Under the pieces are notes generated by a model. It was not told where the DNA came from. It saw nothing but the letters and a program-made list of their open reading frames with translations, and did not search any database. Below, in pieces: positions 57,740-64,000 of a DNA stretch of 64,000 nt. A program made the position numbers and the translations under genes. The stretch's first letter is position 1, and every line of letters begins with the position of its first letter. The stretch comes from Phyto melanocephala (taxonomy: Eukaryota; Arthropoda; Insecta; Diptera; Rhinophoridae), in NCBI GenBank assembly GCA_941918925.1, contig OW799236.1:120415062-120479061 (forward strand), in the 5' to 3' direction.

Positions 57740-60700
57740 GAATTCTTGTCTAGTTTATTCTGGATAAATTATCTAAGAAATCTAAGGTCACACTGAACAA
57801 TCTGCTGAATTTTACGAAAGCCTGTAGCGAGAAAAACTTTTCTCATTTATTTTTTAATTACTGATAGAATGTGATACACAATAATGAGTGCTGTGGTCTG
57901 TGCATAAGCCAAGTAGTACATTAGGTGTCGCATATACGTTATTAGAGGCAAACCTATTAACTGTAAAACTTACTAGGCTAATATAAATACAAAATAGGCC
58001 AAAAGAAACTATTTAGTATTTTAAAATTTATAACTTTTTCGTATATATATTTTTTTCCACTCACAAAATGCATCTACCAAGGATAGAATACCACAATCAA
58101 ATTACTGAATTTATAGTTTTCATAGATACGGTTACACTAACAGGTCTTCAAATTAATGTAGTTCAAATGAAACTAGGCAAAGAGTATCTTTCTTTAAAAA
58201 TAATTTCATTTATTACTTTATTTAAATACGTCTTTTAACATATTTGAACAAATAATAATTTATCTCCATTCAGCTTCAATAGCTTCGCTCTAAAATATTT
58301 TGTAATAAGTTATTATTTTACAAAAAAATATCCTGATCGATAATAAGTTACCTTAGATTTTTCCAGATCTTCTCTAAAATTTAATCTAGCAGCAAAGGTG
58401 CACTGAAAAAAAATTAACCTTTTAATTCCCCCTAAGTTTTGTTAGAAAAGTCTGCTTATTTTCTTCCTTTTTATTTGTTACTTTGCGCATCTCAAATAAA
58501 ATTTAATACATTTTATAATACGCAAAAAAATTCTTTAAATATAAAGTTTGTTTCTGCATAAATTTTGGTTTTGCATTACAACAACAACTAACTTTAATAC
58601 TGCGAATGCTAAAGTGAATGCTTAAGACCAGCTATAATTACCTTAACTTAAGTACAAAGTAACATAACGAAAGCATAAAATGTTAAAATGTGGCGAAAAA
58701 AAGGGATAAACTCCCCGTCGTTTACCGACACACTATCAATAAACATTAGTGGCTGCCTGCCCATTTAAGTTTGTTAGTTAAATGGCATAAAACTAACACG
58801 TTTTATTTCAAACGAATGAAAGTTCTAAACATAAAAATCACTTCAAAAAGTAGAAAGCAAAAATTTAGAAAACAAGAATTAACATGTTTGCGCAATTTTA
58901 AAGGTACACTACCCAGTGAGCTGTTTAAAAAGTTTTATATTAAAATAGAACTTAAAGCGTTAAGAAAATTGTAATCGAGATGACAATTAAATAAGGCTTG
59001 TTATGTTTAATTTACTTGGTAGGTAGGACAGGTAGCAGTGGATTAAGCTTACTTGAATCAGTTTCAGTGGACATTTTCTGACACCTGTAAAGAAATTAAA
59101 AAAAGGTATCAGATGAAAGAAAAGAGGATGATAGGAAGTGTCGTTATGTTACTCGTCGAACGATTTAAACAAATTGTCGAAAGGGGTAACTATTTTTCAT
59201 TATGGACTAGTTTAGTTCCAGAAATTTATGAAGAACTTCTCTTCCACTAATACGTCGTAAAATCTGTATACTACAAAAAATTTCATACGAGTTTTTAGAC
59301 TAAAAAAATACACAAGATATTTTGTATATTCATCCTGACAGAAGTCTTATTCTTTAAGCCACTTTTGATGGACCATGAAAATGTTCGAAAGATATTTCAT
59401 AGTTAAAGAGGCACAGGGGAAAGTATTCTATCTCCTTCCGCTCTACATCACGAAATTGTTTTAACGTAGTCCCATTCTTTTAACATTGTTGTCAGGTGGC
59501 TACAGTGAGAATCCATTCTGGATTCTGACTTATTGCTGAAATACGCCCTTTTGAAATTACAAGTAGTGTAAAGTAATAGTCGACTTCGCCATTACTTATT
59601 CTATATTTACACTGACGTGATTCACGTCCACGTCACGTCACGTCACGTCACGTTTTTAGGTTAGAAAATGATCTCACGAATACACTTAAGTCAAATCTAG
59701 CAAATTTTGCAATTTTTGTATACTAGGAGAACTTTAGACTGATGTTTAATAGCTCAATTCATAATAAAAATCAGATTATGTAAAAGCAGTTTAAGTGATC
59801 AGCCTTGATCTTGCACCGAATTTATCGCCCTACAGTTAAAAAATATCCAACTTATGTTTGACATTATATGTGAAAAAAAAAATTACGTCCAAATATTTGA
59901 CGTTTCTTAGTACGAATCCAAGAGAACTATTCTCTAAAACAGTGTATCATATTTGCGGCTATATTAAGCGGTCACTTAGGCTTTCTTATAAGGCTAGCTG
60001 GAAATAAGTTGCAGAGTATTTTAAATATCTAAAAAAATATATGTTTATATGTTCACTATATCCATGTACTATTTTAATTCACATCCAAAAAACACCATTA
60101 GTTTATACGCCGACTATAATGATGATTGTAGCAACTCAAAACGTACTTCACGACTTTAGAAATAAAGATTTATTGTCGCCTGGTTAACTTCGTAATGACC
60201 GATTTTGCTTCCTTATGTGTGTATAAATACATTCATTTATACACGTTCTTACTATCAATTATTCAAAATTTGTTTAATTTTTCCATAAAAAAATTAAATA
60301 AAATAAAAATCGTTGTATATTGTCTTTAGCTTTGATCCTTTTGAGTTAGATCTTGTGCGGTTGTAGGAAAAAATTAATATACAAATATGTCAAATCCTTA
60401 TCTTTTAAAGTACGAGCTTTTTTTGCATCGGATTTTCTTTTAAGCTTTTTTAGATCTCGGCACTGTTCTGAACATATTTATCATATTGAAAAAGTAATAG
60501 ACTTTAAAAAGCACTTACAAAGGCAACCCCCATTAATTTCGTTAAAAGCAATTTGGCAATTGTACTTGCTGTTTAATCAAGAAGCTCAACAGAAAAGTTT
60601 GGTATAAGTAAATTAATAATAAACGACAAATAAGACAGACGCCATCATAATAACACTGTGGCTTCAAAGTATCTCTATCTGAAGAGTTGATAAATTTACC

Positions 60701-62256
60701 AAAATTATTATTACAAGCTCTATTTTAATCTACACCATCTGCTAAAGACCTTTCAATATTATTTATCCTCCCATTCTGTACCATATTATGCAATAAGCCT
60801 TAACACACCAAATTTTCATACCTAAAGTCAGTAGCCAAAGAAAAAATTAAAAACCACAATTGCATAAATATATAAAAAAAAACTTTTCCAAAACATCTTT
60901 AGACAGGTGAGTTAATGTAATAAATTTAACATAAAACCAAAATAAAAAACTATTATGAAAACAAAAAAAAAACAAAACTAGGAAAACTTTGCTGCAACAA
61001 TATTAAACTCATTGCCATTTCAAGCATAATAAAAATAATAAAATGAAAGAAAATACAAAAAATTAAAATAAATAATTATTTATTCTGTACCACTGCAATA
61101 CTCGAGAAAAAGTCCAGTAAAGTGTTTCATATGAAAAAAAAAATTATAAAACTTAGAAACAACAAAATGAAAATGAGTAGAAATTACGTTTTGTTGACTT
61201 TTTCTACGAAAAAAAAATAAATTGAAGTAGAAACACAAACCATCAGGTTTTAGAAAAAAGTAACTTACGGCAAATCTATGACAAAGTAACGAACATAAAT
61301 GAAATGAAATATTTGTAAAGGAAAAAAGAAAATGAGGCTAAAATAGAAATAGAAATGGAAAGACATAAACTAGGCAGGAAGAGGAAATTATTTTAATAAA
61401 ATATTTATAAATAGAAAAATGCGAAACAGACTTAAAAATAATTTTTATTATTTTCTGAAAATCACTTAGATTCATATACCATATTTATGGCGATATATAC
61501 AAAGTATAGAAAATTTACACACCTTTGATATTGCACGGTATTAATAAAAAAGAGTGAGCTATTGTTCATTTACGATAACTCCCCCCTAATGTAAATTTTT
61601 TTGCATATTTTTTAAATATTTGATTCGACGTTTGCTTAAAAAGTCACCCAGGACAAAAATGAAGCCACAGTCGAGCCACGAACAACGTTATCCGATATGA
61701 TGAAATTGCACTTTAAATAGCGACACTACATACAAAAATCAAAACGTTCTGTATTTTGAGGCGTGGCAAAAAAAGACAATTTTCCTGTTTTAGAAACTGC
61801 ATTGAAACATCTTTGATTCTAGAGGGTAACTGGCACAACTTTCTTATGTATGGAGGCCGACCCGCCTTAATGATTAAATAGTTTTCTAAACTTACAGTTC
61901 TTATAGTTGCGGATACACACCCTACGGTTCTCTCACTGGAATACGTTAAGCTGAAACAATTTTAGGAACTACTGTATGGATTGTTATAGAAATGATAAGA
62001 TAAGGCCTCTATAATAGTTTCAAACACTACTTTGATTTTACAAAATGACTACAGGCTTCATATGTCGTTATAATCATTTTATTAATTTGTGAAAATGAAA
62101 CTGTTAAAAAATTTTCTGATATTGTTTTTAAAATCATAATAAAGGTGTGCAAAAATGGTGCAACAGTTACAACAACAATCTTGGTATTAAATAAGACATG
62201 GTTTACTGAAAATTCCACTGGGAAAATAAGTGCAGCTTAAAAAAACTAAAACAAAA
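57740..62256. other. AT-rich DNA without a recognised gene
   Basis: Open frames at 58,771-58,974, 59,053-59,250 and 60,353-60,607 (plus) are Lys/Phe-rich and lack motifs. The CACGT array at 59,614-59,653 is the only distinct structure seen. 60,840-61,400 is very A-rich. Confidence 0.45.
59614..59653. repeat. CACGT pentanucleotide array
   Basis: (CACGT)5 is perfect at 59,629-59,653, preceded by CACGTC at 59,623 and an inverted GACGTG at 59,614. Each junction forms ACGTCACGTC. Such sequences contain binding cores for bZIP and bHLH-PAS factors, but function is not shown. Confidence 0.9.
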
Positions 62257-64000
62257 CAAGTAAGAGCACTATATTCGGCTGTGTCGAATCTTTTATACCC
62301 ACCACCAATTTTGTGTACATTTAAAGCACAATATTTATTATTTTGTTAATCGCTATGGAATAATCTCTTTATAATAAAGTATGTAACACTTTCTTTGTAG
62401 AGGGTGGTTAAATTTTAAGGGACCATGTTAAAGGTGAACTACACCTAGTCTTTAAATTTGTTTTTGCATTTCACTTGACATTTCTCAATCTCAAACTTAC
62501 TCAATTTGATCCGTCGAAAGATACGCAAATGAGCAACGCTTTAAAGTTATTCAGGTTTTATATAAAAATGGGACTTCAAATCAACATGTATTTTGTGCAC
62601 TTTGTAATTCTTTTGATCAACATAATCGTTCAAATTCGTCCACAATCGGGAGAATTGTAAAAAATATTTAAATTTCTGCAAAACAGGTCTGTATAAAATG
62701 TTAGAAAATCTGTAAATGCCTTCTTAGTTCGTTGAATGGGAACCATTGCTGTTTTTTGCGATAGTGTGTCAAAAGAGCAGTCAACCTCGACTTATCATCA
62801 TTCCCAACAATTGAGCATCAACATTGTCATTGAACATTTGGACCATCAAATAGTGGAGTGGCGCTAAGGATGGCGGGGGCCATTTGGCCGATATTTTGTT
62901 AAATACATAATTGAACCATACAAATATCATTATAAAAAGAAATTATAATAATTTCTTAAAAAATTTATGTTTTATTTAAAATCAACATCGGCCCTTAAAA
63001 TTTAACCATCCTTAATAACTTCGATATGATAGAAAAATGTTTTTGTAAATTAATTCTTTTAGTGAAAGTAGGCGTTAAACCAGGCGTGTCAATAAAGTTT
63101 CTGCTAATAAATACAACTTAGATATTTCAATATAGTCCTTTATTTTCCAAAAAACTTTGTCATTAGAGAAATTACATGAATTTAAGATAAACCGTTATAT
63201 GGGAGGTAGGCGTTAAAGTGGGCGTGGCTCCTTAATTTTTTGGCATAGTAATGACATTGCCTAATAAATTTCATCATCATTCCTCTAATTTTTTCGGATA
63301 ACGTAAAAAGTAGGCGTTATAGTAGGCGTGTCAAAGTTATTTTTGTGAATGAGTACAATTTAGGTGTTTCAATATAGCCCATTATTATTCCAAAATCTTA
63401 ATTAATAGAGAAATTATATGAATTTTGTGTAAAACGTTATATGGGAGGTGGGCGTAAAAGTGGGCCTGGCACATTGATTTTCCGTTACAAAAAAGAGTCT
63501 CACCAAAAAGCAAAGTATGCAAAATTTCAGAGTCGCACATCCAATTTTGTTGCTTTTATGACGTTTTTGTTTTTAAATATACCAAAAAATACACTGTGCG
63601 GTATAAATTTTCGTACATTTTGATCGATAACTCCTCTCCCAATGCATAGATTTAGATAATTTTCAAGGAAAAGTATTTTTTTTACTCACGAAATATATAT
63701 TCGAAATTTCATGAGTCTACGTTAATGCGTTTGGACACAATTCCATTTTATTCGATGTTCAAAGGACACGGTTTTTTCGACCTACTCTTGCTTTTCGAGC
63801 TATAACTCTATTCCTAATATTCCGATTTAGCCCATTTTCAATACCAAACAAACCTTGTCTATTAGAAAGATTCTGGCAAAATTTGAGCCCCCTAGCTTTT
63901 TCGGTGCGACCTCTATCGTGCTTTCAACAGACGGACAGACGGACAGACGGACGGACATAGCTAGATCGTCATAAAATCAAACCCCGATTCAGAATATATA
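62257..64000 (-). mobile_element. Helentron-like element, long form with nested MITE, cut by window end
   Basis: Starts AACAAGTAAGAGCACTATAT and the hairpin CGGCTGTGTCG. It then mirrors 52,456-54,605: MITE, shortened tandem array, the segment AGCTATAACTC...CCGATTTAGCCC, GACA run (63,928-63,956) and AGCTAGATCGTC. The 5' end lies beyond 64,000. Confidence 0.7.
62400..63012 (+). mobile_element. mariner-like MITE, complete copy
   Basis: 613 bp between TA (62,398-62,399) and TA (63,013-63,014). Ends are GAGGGTGGTTAAATTTTAAG and CTTAAAATTTAACCATCCT. The helix-turn-helix reading frame begins near 62,514 without an ATG. The 61-codon ATG frame at 62,475-62,660 is a shadow in another frame. Same internal site in its host as the copy at 53,849. 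Confidence 0.85.

Noticed and set aside
59053..59250. Plus-strand 65-codon frame (GNYFSLWTSLVPEIYEEL)
   Set aside because: The reading looks somewhat protein-like, but it has no ATG at its start, no recognisable domain and no flanking splice sites.
7534..62660. A similar 61-64-codon open frame (TFLNLKLTQFDPWKDTQMSN) present in three places, looking like a conserved small protein
   Set aside because: It is an out-of-frame reading of the MITE's transposase helix-turn-helix segment. The repeat is conserved, not this frame.
1..64000. CRISPR arrays, bacterial promoters, ribosome binding sites, rRNA genes
   Set aside because: The sequence is eukaryotic. Tandem arrays here lack spacer structure and no rRNA-like segment was seen.

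Overview
The window looks like nuclear DNA of a brachyceran fly, probably calyptrate-like. It is strongly A+T-rich, has almost no open frames, and is full of degenerate insect transposons. These include several mariner/IS630-like lineages, piggyBac, BEL/Pao, Copia, RNase H-bearing non-LTR elements, a Helitron, and an abundant family with DINE-1/Helentron-like architecture. The species assignment is inference. No bacterial operons, rRNA genes, CRISPR arrays or confident functional tRNA genes were seen.

The only host-gene evidence is on the minus strand, as a split gene model. A TATA-less core promoter with Inr, MTE-like and DPE motifs at Drosophila spacing lies at about 39,131. A possible non-coding first exon runs down to a strong donor at 37,892/37,891. 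After a roughly 21-kb intron, an exon from 16,511 to 15,720 carries a 5' UTR and the first ~189 codons of an unidentified protein. It ends in a hydrophobic, signal-peptide-like segment and a phase-1 donor. The rest of the gene would lie left of the window. On this model most of the window is intron or upstream DNA.

Layout: 0.7-1.5 kb, non-LTR 3' part. 5.7-6.6 kb, mariner-like remnant. 7.3-9.4 kb, a mosaic of a Helentron-like end, a mariner MITE and a 931-bp foldback-type element with GC-rich blocks. 12.0-13.1 kb, mariner-like pseudogene carrying a tiny non-LTR insertion. 15.7-16.5 kb, candidate coding exon. 16.6-18.4 kb, TTAA-flanked element. 19.8 and 23.2 kb, very short non-LTR 3' ends. 26.9-28.05 kb, 121-bp tandem repeats and a Helentron-like copy. 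29.5 kb, MITE. 32.1-35.3 kb, Copia remnant, hairpin, mariner pieces and a worn Helentron-like copy. 37.9-39.3 kb, promoter and exon 1. 40.5-41.1 kb, non-LTR tail, small Helitron and a hairpin motif. 42.2-44.8 kb, 21-bp tandem repeat, tRNA-like sequence and an internally deleted piggyBac carrying a MITE. 45.3-46.0 kb, TIR element. 48.4-49.2 kb, Helentron-like copy. 51.0-52.4 kb, two BEL/Pao integrase-end fragments. 52.5-54.6 kb, long Helentron-like copy with 288-bp tandem repeats and a nested MITE. 54.6-62.3 kb, nearly featureless. 62.3-64 kb, second long composite copy, in inverse orientation and cut by the window edge.

The strongest structural observations are the core promoter and exon model, the Helentron-like family, and the foldback element at 8,465-9,395. 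In the Helentron-like family, internal blocks are inverted between copies and a mariner MITE has been carried along as a passenger.
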